Shown here in pieces: positions 7,300-17,200 of a stretch of 64,000 nucleotides of DNA. Origin of the DNA: Streptomyces sp. NBC_00683 (GTDB lineage Bacteria > Actinomycetota > Actinomycetes > Streptomycetales > Streptomycetaceae); NCBI RefSeq assembly GCF_036226745.1, contig NZ_CP109013.1, positions 682,001-746,000 on the forward strand. The letters run 5' to 3'. The first letter of the stretch is position 1. Every line of letters begins with the position of its first letter. Below the pieces are notes generated by a model. It did no database searches. It saw only the letters and a list, made by a program, of their open reading frames with translations, and was not told where the DNA came from. The position numbers and the translations under genes are program-made.

Positions 7300-9774
7300 A
7301 TGACGCCCCCTCCCCCGCCCCCTTGGTCCCGCCGCACCTTCCTCGCGGCGACCGGCGGCACCGCAGTCGCCGTCGGCCTCGCAGAGACCGGTGCCGCCTC
7401 GGCCGCACCCCGCACCACGGCGTCGGCTTCCGCGGAAGCCGACGAGGCCTTCGCCGCGCTGCGCGCCAAGTGGCGCACCCTGATCCTCGGTGAGGGCTTC
7501 AGCCCGACGGCCGAGCCCTTCCGGTCGAAGCTCACCACCCTCGGCACCCAGGCAGCCGGCTTCCGCGCCACCATGACACCGACTGCCGGCTCTCTCTGGC
7601 CCGGCCTCGGATACGCCGATCCGACCCCGGACACCGACCAGGAGTCGTACGGCTACTCCGCCCGGATGAACGAGAGTTTCACGCGGCTGAGCACGATGGC
7701 CCAGGCGTATGCCCAGCCCGGGACGGGTGTCACCGGCGACGCGGCGCTGCGGGACGCCGTGATCACGGGCCTGGACCACCTGTGCTCCGACGTGTACAGC
7801 GCGGAGCGGGCGCCCTTCGGCAACTGGTGGAACTTCCAGATCGGCTCACCGCAGGCGCTGCTCGACACCGCCGTGCTGCTCCACGACCACCTCTCGGCCG
7901 AGCAAGTGGCCGTCTACTGCAGGTCCGTGGACCGCTTCCTTCCCGACTCGGCCGTGGCGAAGTACACCGGAACCAGTACCGGCGCCAACCGTGTCGACCT
8001 GTGCCGCGGGCTCATCCTGCGCGGTGTCGTCGGCGGCAGTGCGGCCAAGATCGAAGTCGGCCGTGACGCGCTGTCCCCCGTCTTCCCCTACGTGACGTCC
8101 GGCGACGGCTTCTACGCCGACGGTTCCTTCGTCCAGCACACCAACGTCCCGTACATCGGGGGTTACGGCGCGGTGCTCCACGACGGCCTCGGACGGCTGT
8201 TCGCGCTGCTGCGGGACTCGACGTGGCAGGTGGACGACCCGGGCAGCCAGCTCTTCCTCGACACCGTCGAGAAGGCCATCGCCCCGTTCATCTACGACGG
8301 CCTGATGATGGACAACGTCTCCAGCCGCGGGATCAGCCGCGGCCTGACGGAAGCCGACCCCTTCCAGCTCCCCCAGGACGACCACACCCGCGCGCACGGC
8401 GTGATGGCCTCGGTCGTCCTGGTCGGCCAGGGTGCGAGCGCCGAGGAGCAGGCCCGCTGGAACTCCATGGTCAAGGGCTGGCTCCTGCGGGACTCCTACG
8501 GTCCCGCACTGAAGAACCCGAAGCTGAGCCTGGTCAATACGGCACGGCTGCAGAAGCTGTACGACGACGACACGGTCAGGGCTTCGCCCGAACCGAGCGA
8601 GCACCGGGCCTTCCCCAACATGGACCGAGCCACCCACCGCCGCCGCGACTGGGGCGCATCCGTCAGCATGGCCTCCGCCCGCATCGCGCACTACGAATTC
8701 GGCAACGGGGAGCACGCCCGCGGCTATCACACCGGTTCGGGCTGGCTGTCCTGGTGGGGCGGCGACCACGGCCTCGCACAGTACTCGGACACCTTCTGGC
8801 CGACCGTCGACCCGTACCGGCTGCCCGGTGTCACCGTCTCGAAGAAGCCGCTTCCGGACGGGTTCGGTGGCAACTGGGGCAACCCGAAGCCGGACACCAC
8901 CTGGGTGGGCGGCACCACCGACGGCGAGTTCGGCACCACCGGGCAGCACCTGCGGGGCGTCGGCAGCACGATGACCGCGAAGAAGTCGTGGTTCTGGCTC
9001 GACGACTCCGTCGTCTGCCTGGGCTCGGGCATCACCTCGGCCGACGGCGCCGCTGTGGAGACGGTGATCGACAACCGCAACCTCGGCGCGTCGGGCACCG
9101 CCGCGCTCAGCCTCGACGGCATCCCGCAGTCGGGCGCCCAGGGCTGGCACACCACCCGGGAGCGCACCAGGTGGGCGCACATCGAGGGTCACGCCGGCTA
9201 CGTCTTCCCGGAGGCGGGCGGCAGCCGGGTGAGCGCACTGCGGGAGGAGCGCACCGGCGCGTGGAAGGACATCAACGCCGGCAGTTCCCCCGCCCCCTTC
9301 ACCCGGCGCTACCTGACCCTGTGGCAGGACCACGGCACCGACCCGCAGGATGCCTCCTACGCGTACATCCTCATGCCCGGCGCCGGAAAGATCCGTACCG
9401 CAGCTCGCGCCCTCGACCCGCTGTGGCTGCAGATCCTCGCCAACACCCCGCAGCAGCACGGCATCCGCGTCCCCTCGCTCGGCTTCACCGGTATCAACTT
9501 CTGGGCTGCGGGTACGGCCGGCAAGGTCACGGCGGACGCACCGGTGAGCGTGCAGATCCGGGAGAAGCGTGACGGCACGGCGACGATCTCGGTGGCCGAC
9601 CCGTCCCGCAGCGTGAAGAGCCTCACCCTGACCTGGCGGCGGCCCGTCGCCTCCGTACTGTCCAAGGCTCCCTCGGTCACCGGCGCCGGGACCGGCTCCA
9701 CTCTCACCCTGACCTTCGGCGACCTCAGCAGCACCGCCGGCGCGACCCACCGCGTCAAGGTCCGCACGGCCTGA
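7300..9774 (+). CDS. polysaccharide lyase family 8 (hyaluronate/chondroitin/xanthan lyase type)
   Basis: 824 aa secreted lyase cleaving uronic-acid-containing polysaccharides by beta-elimination. A Tat signal (SRRTFLAATGGTAVAVGL, residues 10-27) is followed by the alpha/alpha-toroid domain. The catalytic triad spacing matches the family: N230 (GANRVD), H280 and Y289 (VQHTNVPYIGGY), 50 and 9 residues apart as in characterised hyaluronate lyases; the substrate-stacking aromatic patch is GNWWNFQIG at 174-182. The C-terminal half is the beta-sandwich region. ATG 7300 follows GGAG; the frame extends upstream to a GTG at 7225 but the Tat motif near the start supports 7300. A small secreted lyase-like gene follows 155 bp downstream. 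Substrate (hyaluronan, chondroitin or xanthan) is not decidable by eye. Confidence 0.93.
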   Translation: MTPPPPPPWSRRTFLAATGGTAVAVGLAETGAASAAPRTTASASAEADEAFAALRAKWRTLILGEGFSPTAEPFRSKLTTLGTQAAGFRATMTPTAGSLWPGLGYADPTPDTDQESYGYSARMNESFTRLSTMAQAYAQPGTGVTGDAALRDAVITGLDHLCSDVYSAERAPFGNWWNFQIGSPQALLDTAVLLHDHLSAEQVAVYCRSVDRFLPDSAVAKYTGTSTGANRVDLCRGLILRGVVGGSAAKIEVGRDALSPVFPYVTSGDGFYADGSFVQHTNVPYIGGYGAVLHDGLGRLFALLRDSTWQVDDPGSQLFLDTVEKAIAPFIYDGLMMDNVSSRGISRGLTEADPFQLPQDDHTRAHGVMASVVLVGQGASAEEQARWNSMVKGWLLRDSYGPALKNPKLSLVNTARLQKLYDDDTVRASPEPSEHRAFPNMDRATHRRRDWGASVSMASARIAHYEFGNGEHARGYHTGSGWLSWWGGDHGLAQYSDTFWPTVDPYRLPGVTVSKKPLPDGFGGNWGNPKPDTTWVGGTTDGEFGTTGQHLRGVGSTMTAKKSWFWLDDSVVCLGSGITSADGAAVETVIDNRNLGASGTAALSLDGIPQSGAQGWHTTRERTRWAHIEGHAGYVFPEAGGSRVSALREERTGAWKDINAGSSPAPFTRRYLTLWQDHGTDPQDASYAYILMPGAGKIRTAARALDPLWLQILANTPQQHGIRVPSLGFTGINFWAAGTAGKVTADAPVSVQIREKRDGTATISVADPSRSVKSLTLTWRRPVASVLSKAPSVTGAGTGSTLTLTFGDLSSTAGATHRVKVRTA

Positions 9775-9783
9775 CGGCCGGCC

Positions 9784-9834
9784 CCGGGCCGGGCACGGGT
9801 CCCGCCGTCTCCCCACGGCAGGGGCCCGGCCCGG
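9784..9834 (+). terminator. hairpin after PL8 gene
   Basis: Arms CCGGGCCGGGC (9784-9794) and GCCCGGCCCGG (9824-9834) with an inner GCCGT/ACGGC pairing. It starts 10 bp after the PL8 stop and has no T-run, as is usual in streptomycetes. Likely a terminator or mRNA-stabilising structure. Confidence 0.5.
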
Positions 9835-9929
9835 CGCCGGCTCCCCCCACCCCGGCGCGCAAGCATGCGGCTCCTGCGACGGCACGAGCCGGGCGCAGGC
9901 GCGCCCTTCCCCCCCCCGAAGGAAGAACC

Positions 9930-10640
9930 ATGCGCACATCACTTCTCGCCACCACCGCCGCGGCCTTCGCCTGGTGTCTCGTCGTGGCCCACCCCGCAAG
10001 CGCGTCCGTGATCTGGAACGGTGACGCCTCCGCGGGCACGGCCGTGTTCGACGGCGTCCTGTGCGACTCCCCCGGAAGCGTCACCGCCCAGGACAACAGC
10101 GACGGCCGGGGCACGGTCTTCAAGTTCAACAAGCCCCTCGGGCTGCTGCGTTGCGAGGCCCACGGCCTATCGGTGGGCGGCTCCCGCTACACCTTCAAGA
10201 ACAACAGCACGTACTACCTGGGCTGGGACACCTCCACCAACACCCCTGACGCGGGAACGATCTTCCAGTGGAAGTCCTACGGCACCAACGACCAGAACCA
10301 GCAGAACTACCCGGTGCTCATGAAGGTCGAGGGCGGGGTCCTCAAGCTCTTCCACATCGAGGTGGGCGAGGTCTGGACCCTCAAGTGGTCCACCCCGGTG
10401 ACGACCAGCACGTACAAGCGGATCGTTCTCGGCATCCACACGTCAGACACCGCTTCCGCCGGCTGGGTCGAGGCGTACTACAACGGTGCGAAGGTGGCCG
10501 AGTTCTCCGGCCGCACCTGGGACGACCTGGGCAACGACACCAGGTGGGGCAGTTACGGCGCCGAAGTCCAGGACAAGCGGGTCATCAACTGGATCGACGG
10601 GCTGAAGGTCGGTAGCAGTTACGCGGACGTGGCGTCCTAG
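9930..10640 (+). CDS. secreted polysaccharide lyase-like protein (heparin-lyase/glucuronan-lyase fold)
   Basis: 236 aa with a Sec signal peptide (residues 1-25, cleavage near HPASAS). The mature part is a small beta-jelly-roll-like protein with RYTFKNNSTYYLGWDTS, IFQWKSYGTNDQNQQNYPVL, a histidine-containing LKLFHIEVGE, and RIVLGIHTS then GWVEAYYNG. This pattern resembles the polysaccharide lyase fold seen in heparin lyase I and fungal glucuronan lyases; I rely on general resemblance, not alignment. ATG 9930 follows AAGGAAG. It probably works outside the cell with the PL8 lyase just upstream, possibly on the same polyuronate. A carbohydrate-binding or concanavalin-type domain without lyase activity is the alternative. 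Confidence 0.6.
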   Translation: MRTSLLATTAAAFAWCLVVAHPASASVIWNGDASAGTAVFDGVLCDSPGSVTAQDNSDGRGTVFKFNKPLGLLRCEAHGLSVGGSRYTFKNNSTYYLGWDTSTNTPDAGTIFQWKSYGTNDQNQQNYPVLMKVEGGVLKLFHIEVGEVWTLKWSTPVTTSTYKRIVLGIHTSDTASAGWVEAYYNGAKVAEFSGRTWDDLGNDTRWGSYGAEVQDKRVINWIDGLKVGSSYADVAS

Positions 10641-10706
10641 CCGGTTGCACCGTGACCGGGTGGGGGCTGAAGGCTCCGGTCGTGCCGCCGGGCCCGGACC
10701 GTCCGG

Positions 10707-11135
10707 TCAGCGACCGCGGTCCCGCCGCTGCTGACGAAGCGCGAGCATCCCTGGTTCGCCCCGGTACGGCGGCGCCACCAGGAACCCCGGCCGGTTGAAC
10801 AGCACGATGAGAGGGCTCACGAACAGGACGGCGACCAGGGCGAGTGAGACGGACGCGAGCACCAGGCCGGTCAGCAGTGCGTCCGGGAGCGGTGAGTCGA
10901 GGATCTCGTCGCTCTTGACGAGGCTCCAGGCCACCAGGCAGCAGAAGAAGGCGAAGGAGTTCACCGGCATGGTCCGGCGGAAAGCCTGCTTGGTGTCCAC
11001 GGACACGTGGATCGGCATGATCCCGCGGTCCGTGGGGCCGCTGACCTCTCCGCGCCAGTGCCTGCGGACCGCCACCGGGATCATGACCAGGAACACCAGC
11101 GCAGAGGCCGCGACGAGGAGATCCCTGGCACCCAC
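10707..11135 (-). CDS. small three-helix membrane protein, candidate immunity protein of the Rhs gene
   Basis: 142 aa, unrecognised family. Hydrophobic segments lie at about residues 4-22 (DLLVAASALVFLVMIPVAV), 55-72 (around FAFFCCLVAWSLV) and 80-110 (LLTGLVLASVSLALVAVLFV and following); the ends are charged and the C-terminus is arginine-rich. The GTG at 11135 is chosen because AAGGAGG sits just upstream; the open frame continues to 11234 without a ribosome-binding site. It lies on the same strand 146 bp downstream of the Rhs gene, the position where immunity genes of polymorphic toxins are normally found. Function as immunity to the hydrophobic Rhs tip is inference. Confidence 0.65.
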   Translation of the reverse strand: MGARDLLVAASALVFLVMIPVAVRRHWRGEVSGPTDRGIMPIHVSVDTKQAFRRTMPVNSFAFFCCLVAWSLVKSDEILDSPLPDALLTGLVLASVSLALVAVLFVSPLIVLFNRPGFLVAPPYRGEPGMLALRQQRRDRGR

Positions 11136-11281
11136 GTGCCGCCTCCTTGTCACACTCCCTGCTGCCGCGCGGTCGCCGGCCAGGCGGCGAACGTACAGCA
11201 TCGCCCCGGGCCTGACAACCAGGACCGCCTCCACCCGTACTGCGGATGGAGGCGGTTCCTACGCACAGTCAGGGGTGGTGG

Positions 11282-14200
11282 TCAGTCCCAGGAGAACCAT
11301 CCGTCGGTCTTCTCCCAGACGCCCTTGTCCTCGAGGAATCCGACGAGGTCCTCACCCACCGCGGCACCGAGGGAGCCCCCCATGATGCCGCCCGCGACCC
11401 CGCACGCCGGCAGTCCTCCGCACATTGCCGTGCCCACGGTCACACCCGCGCTGGCTCCTACGGCGGTTGTCGCCCCGGTGATGGCGCCCTTGAGTACGGC
11501 CGTCGCCTTGTCCTCACCTCTCAGTATGTTGCTCACGATGTCGGTGACCGCGGTCGCCGCACCGAGGTACTTGCTGGCGTAGGCCGATCCCTTGCTCAGC
11601 TGTCTGGCCCATTTGTTGTTCCTGAGGAACGTCAGACCGCGCTGGCCGATCCTGCTGACCTGAGCGGACTCGCTTCTCTTCATCTTGGCGAAGGTGCGGG
11701 CGATACCTCCGGCGATCTGCAGGACGTCCAACTCCTGTTCCACGCCGCCCGCCCCCACATTGACGGTGTTCAGCTCGTTGATCTGCTCCAGCGTCTCCTC
11801 CGTGTCCTGGAAGCCGGAGTTCCAGATGATGACGCGGAGTTCGTCCCGCATTCCCAGGCCCGCACGGAATGCTCCTGGGATGGGCGACGGGTCGCCGATG
11901 CTGATCCACTGGTCGACGATGTCCGTGTTGGACATGCCGCCGCGCTCACGCTCCGGGTGGTAGACCGAGTCGTTGTCCGGTACACCGTTGTTGCAGCCGG
12001 TGATGACGCCGGACATGCACTCCGGCACTCCGAGGCCCGTCGGATCCGTGAAGAACACGGGATTGTTCGACGCATAGCTGTAGGAGTTCATGGTCTGCGG
12101 TTTGTACGGGGTGGTCACCGGGTCGGTGCTCAGGAAGCGGCCGAGACCGGGATCGTAGAGGCGCTCCCCCATCATGCTCAGCCCTGTCGAGTCGTCCTCC
12201 GCCTTGCCGAGGAACCCGCGGTCCATGTCGGCGGGGAGACCGCCGGCCGACTTGTTGCGGGCCTTGCCGAACGGATTGGTGCGCCGCCGGGTGACCACAC
12301 CACCCACAGCCGCGACCATGAGCTGGGTCGAGGCCTGGTTGTCCGAGAGCAGCCAAGTCAGCTTCCCGTCTGTCGTACCGTCAGCCGCAACGCGGACCGC
12401 GAGCGAGGTCCCTTCCGCGGAGTAGTAGCGGGTGGCCTTCGGTGCGGCCGTGCCCGACTTCCTGAGCTCGTGCCCCGACAGGTAGAGGACGTTCTCCCCG
12501 GGGGCTCGACGCATCAGGGGCGACCCCTCGGCGTCGTACACGTAGGACGTGACCTCGTCGCCCGTCGGCTTCTTCTGAGTAACCTGGGAAACCCTGTCCT
12601 GTGCGTTCCACTCGAAGACGGAGGCGACGGAGTCCACAGTCCGGTCGGTCAGCTGGCCAGCGGCGTTGTAGGTGTAACTGTCGCTTCCGCCATCAGACTT
12701 GGCGACGCTCGTCACAGCGTGCGGCCGCGCCTGGTCCGGTGTGTACGCCGTCTCGTCGGCGCTGTAGCCGGGGTACTTGTAGTCCTTGGTGACCGCTGCG
12801 GAGGCGACGGACGACTTGTCCGTGACCGACTGGATGTTGCCCATGGCGTCGTACGACCAGCTGGTCTGGTACGGGTCCGGCCCGGCGAAGTCCGACTGCG
12901 GCGTGGACGTGCACAAGGTCGCCGCGGTGGTCCAGGCTCCGCTGAGCCGTTGCAGGTCGTCGTAGGTGAAGCACTGCTGTTGCCCGGCGGTGTTCTCCCG
13001 CAGCGCGGTGGCGGCGCCGACGTTGTTGCGTGTGTAGGTGTCGTCCTGGACCTTGGCCGAGACGCCACCGGTCAGTGTCGCGGTGGAGATGCTCTTCAGC
13101 CAGCCCGTCCCGTTCGCGTCGTCATAGGCGAAGGTCCGTGTCGCGCTCGTGCCGGTGCCGGCGGTTCCCAGCGACCGGGAGACGAGACGGCCGTTGTCGT
13201 CGTACCCCGTACCGCTCAGATAGGTGCCGATCGGACTGGCGACCTTGTCGAGGCGACCGCGTGTGTACGTCGATGTGACGGTCTCGGCGGCCAGGCCGCC
13301 GATCGCCGGGTGTTGCACCTCGGTGATGTGGTCGCCCGCGTCGTACGTCAGCGAGGTGGTGTACACGCCCTGGAGACCCGAGCCGTCGTCGGGGACGGTC
13401 AGCGAGGTCGAGATGGTGCGGCCCCGCGGGTCGTAACCTTCCGTGCGCTTCACGTAGGCGAGCCCGTTCACCTGCCTCGTGGATGTGGCCACCCGGCCCA
13501 GCCCGTTGGGTATCTGGCTCGCCGGTGCGTCATAGGTGTACGCGGTGACGACGGTGCTGCCCTGTTTGATGCCCAGTGGCCGGTTCAGTGCGTCGAAGGA
13601 GTGCGTCAGCACCCGGCCGGTGGCGTCGGTGGTGGTGGCCAGGTTTCCGTTGTTGTCGTACGTCTGGCTGGTCGGCCCGGCGTCCGGATCCTCTGCCGTG
13701 AGGCGCCCGCCCGCCCAGTCGTAGGTGTAATGCGCGGTGTTGCCCTTCGCGTCGTGGACGTACTTGAGCTGTCCCTTGCGCGTGTACTCGTAGGTGGTGG
13801 CGTACTGGGCGGCGCCCAGGTTCTCCACCACCTTCGTCACCCGGTTGAAGACGTCCTTGACCGTCTTCGTCGGACTGCCGGAGGCGGGGAACACGGTCAT
13901 CTCGTCCGCGCCCTGGTATTGCGTGGTCGTCCTGCCCGCGGCCTGGTTCGCATTTCTCACCTTGATCTGTGAGAGCGTCACCCGTCCTGCCCAGTCCGAC
14001 ACCGTGTCGGTGTACGACGGGATGTCCGCGACGGCGGGGTTGACCGGGCCGGAACCCGCGGCGGCAGAATTGTAGAAGGGCGCCGAGGTGCCGGCTACGT
14101 TGCCCGAGGAGTCGTACCGGGTCACGGTCACCGTACGACCGGTGCCGGACGGCGCGACGGTCTGGGTCTCACGTTCGCGTCCGAGACCGTCGGCGTAGGT

Positions 14201-17200
14201 GAAGGCGTCGACGTACGTGGTGCCTGACTGGAGGGCCCGCGACTTCACGACGATCGGGTCCCCGGTCGCCACGCGCGGCACTCCGGTCGCCGACGCAGCC
14301 ACGGGGACGGTGTAGGTGAAGGCAGACGACGCAGTTCCGTCAGGGTAGTTGGCTGCCTCGGTCGGCTTGAACACCTTGGTAAGACGGCCGACAGCGTCGT
14401 ACGAGAGCAGCGTGGTGCTGCCGTTCGAGTCGACGGTCTTCCAGGGGGTGTTCCAGAAGCGGGAGATGAAGGTCGTGGAGTACACGTCGGGGTCGGGCGT
14501 GGTGACTTTCACCCCACTGATCGGCCAGGAGGTGGCCGGGGTGTAGGTGGTGGTGGTCAGGTTGTTCTTGCCGTCCCAGTTCTTCACCACCCGGCCGGCG
14601 GCGTCGAACTGTGCCTTGGTGGTCCTCCACGAGGTCTCCGCGGTGTAGGTGTGTACCTCGGTGGGGTTCCCGTCCACCAGCTTGGGGCCGTTCTCGGAGA
14701 AGGACAGCGCACCGTCGTAGTACGTGGTGGTGCGCCGGTCCATGTGGGCCGCCGGGGTGCCGGCCGCCTCGTCGGCTGCGACGGACGTACAGCTGACGCT
14801 GTAGTGCCTCAGATCGTCCGGGTACACCATCCAGCGCCGTGTGCCGGTCGAGTCGTCCGCGAGGTCGTCGGTGTTGTAGGCGCGGCCGTACTCCGTGCAG
14901 GAGTTGTCCGAGACGCCCGTCTCACCCCACTCGTCGGTGCGCATCGGCAGGCCGAACACGGTCGAGGCCTTCTCCGCGTTGTCGTACTCCTGCTCCACGA
15001 TCCGCTCCCGCCATCCGGACTCGGAGCCGACCACCTTCTCCAGTGTGGTCGTCCTGCTCTCCCGCACCATCCGGGCATCGGTCAGGCCGGTGTACTGCGC
15101 GGTGGTGTACCACCAGTACTCGTGCCACTCACGTTTCTGCGAGTCGCCGTTGTTGTCCCGTGTGGAGGTCTCCAGGGTCTCGCCGGAGAGCCAGGCGTGG
15201 TCGGGCCATGCCTTGTCCTCGGAGTCCGTCACGTCGACCGTGCGGGTGGCGGAGGAGTCCGTCTTCGAGGTGCGGTCCCCGTTCAGGCCCCGGTACAGCC
15301 AGTGGTAGGTCGAGTGGCGGTTGTCCGCCGCCCCCGTGGTCACCAACACCTTGCCGTAGCCACGCCACTCCGACCATGACTCGTCCTCGTCGTCGACGAG
15401 TGGATCCGCGGCGAACCTCCACCCCGGCGCGCCGTCGTACTCGTAGTCCGTGATCATCGAAGGGGCGCCGTCGTCGGCCTTGCCGGGGTCGACCTGGACC
15501 CGCTTGGTGACGAACTTCTTGAACCAGCCCGTCCTCTCGGTGCCGCCTTCGGGCGTCCACTTCTGCCAGAAGCATTCGTAGGCGTTGTTCGCCTCGGACG
15601 TACCGCCCGTCTCCGGACACTGCCGGTCGACGGAGCCCGCATCGTCGGTGGCGTGCCCGTACGTCGCGGTCACCGTGGAACCCGTCTCGGTGAAGATCTT
15701 GTTGACGCGCCGGAAGTTCAGCTCGCCGGAGCCGACCTTGTTGTCCTGCCACTCGCCGTTGAAGTTGATGGTGGGCTCGTCGATGTCGTCGCCCGAGTAG
15801 CCACGGCGCTGGATGTAATCCAGCCACAGCTGGTCGCCGATGGCGCCGGAGGGGTTCATGAGCGCGTACTTCATCTGGTACTGCCGGACCAGATCCCAGC
15901 CGGAGGTGTTGGTGTCCCGCACGTGCACGTTGATGTCCCACAGGACGTCCCGCTGGAAGAACGTGGGGTAGTACGTCTTGCCGGCGCAGCTCTCACCGTC
16001 CTCGGGACCGTCGCAGATCAGGTCGACGGGAACATCCGGGTACGACTCGGGCTCGGCGTCGATGGACGGGCAGTTCGGCGGAGTCGTGTTGAGAGGGTCC
16101 TTCTCCGCCATCCGTTCCACACAGCGGTTCACATGCTGGAAGTCGATCATCGCGGGGAGCTGGGCACCGGAGATCTGCGAGGACCAGCCGTAGTCGATCC
16201 GCGACAGGTACGAGCCCGCGTCATAGCCGCGTGCCTTGTCCTCGGCCGCCACCGAACGGTAGTAGTTGGTCTCCTTGTTGTAGAAATAGGAGTTCTCCAC
16301 CTCGTTGGGCGTGACCACCCGGTCCAGGGACCAGCGCCATGCCTGTCGGCACGGGGAGGGGAAGGACGCGTGACACGGCTCTCCGGCATCGTCGCCGACC
16401 ACCGGCACGGTCAGCACGGAGTTCGTCTTCTCCCGCACGTTGTCCAGATTCAGCCGCTCGGTGCGCCCCCAGCCGAAGTAGTAGCGGGTGCCGTCCTGCT
16501 TGGTCAGAACCCAGTATTCGTCCGTGTTGTCGGAACCGAAACCGCCGTTCATCTTCTGCACCCGCCAGGCCGGGTCGTCCTTGATGCGGAAGCTGCCGGT
16601 GCCCGTGTCGTCCTGGATGAGTTCGGACGTGACCCCGCCGATGACGACCGTGTAGACCGCGCCGTTCGGGTCGCCGGCGGAGTTCGGTGAGTCCCAGCAC
16701 AGGTCACCGAAGCCCGGGTGCCCGTCCTGGGTGCAGTTCCTGTACTTGCGCTCGATCGCGCCGACGTTCAGGTCCCAGCCCATGCCGACCCATGAAGCCT
16801 GGTTGTTGCTCGCCGACGTCCGCCCGTCGATGCTCTGCGAGTTGTAGGTGAGCGCGAGCTCCGGGGCGACGCCCGTCGGCGGTTTGGGCACCTCGATGGG
16901 TACCTGGTAGGTGAACGCTCCCGAGCCGAGCGAGACGTCCCATTTCCCCGAGGGATTCGTCGGGGAGGCCCGGTAGTCCCCGGCGTCCGACGACGAACCG
17001 GAGACGAGCGCGTAGACGGCGGGGGCGGCGAGCGCGGCCATGCCCGATATCTGAGCGATCTGCGGGGCGGCCTCGACCACGGCGGTCACCGTCCCGGTCG
17101 CCGTGTCGTTGCGCTGTCCCGGCACCGGCTCGCCCGTGGCACAGCCCGGACGCTCGGGTGTGCTCACCGCACAGGGGGGCAGCTTCACCAGACGCAGCCG

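Noticed and set aside
11246-13972. Long plus-strand open frame opposite the Rhs gene
   Set aside because: Antisense to the Rhs core and repeats; no recognisable domain.
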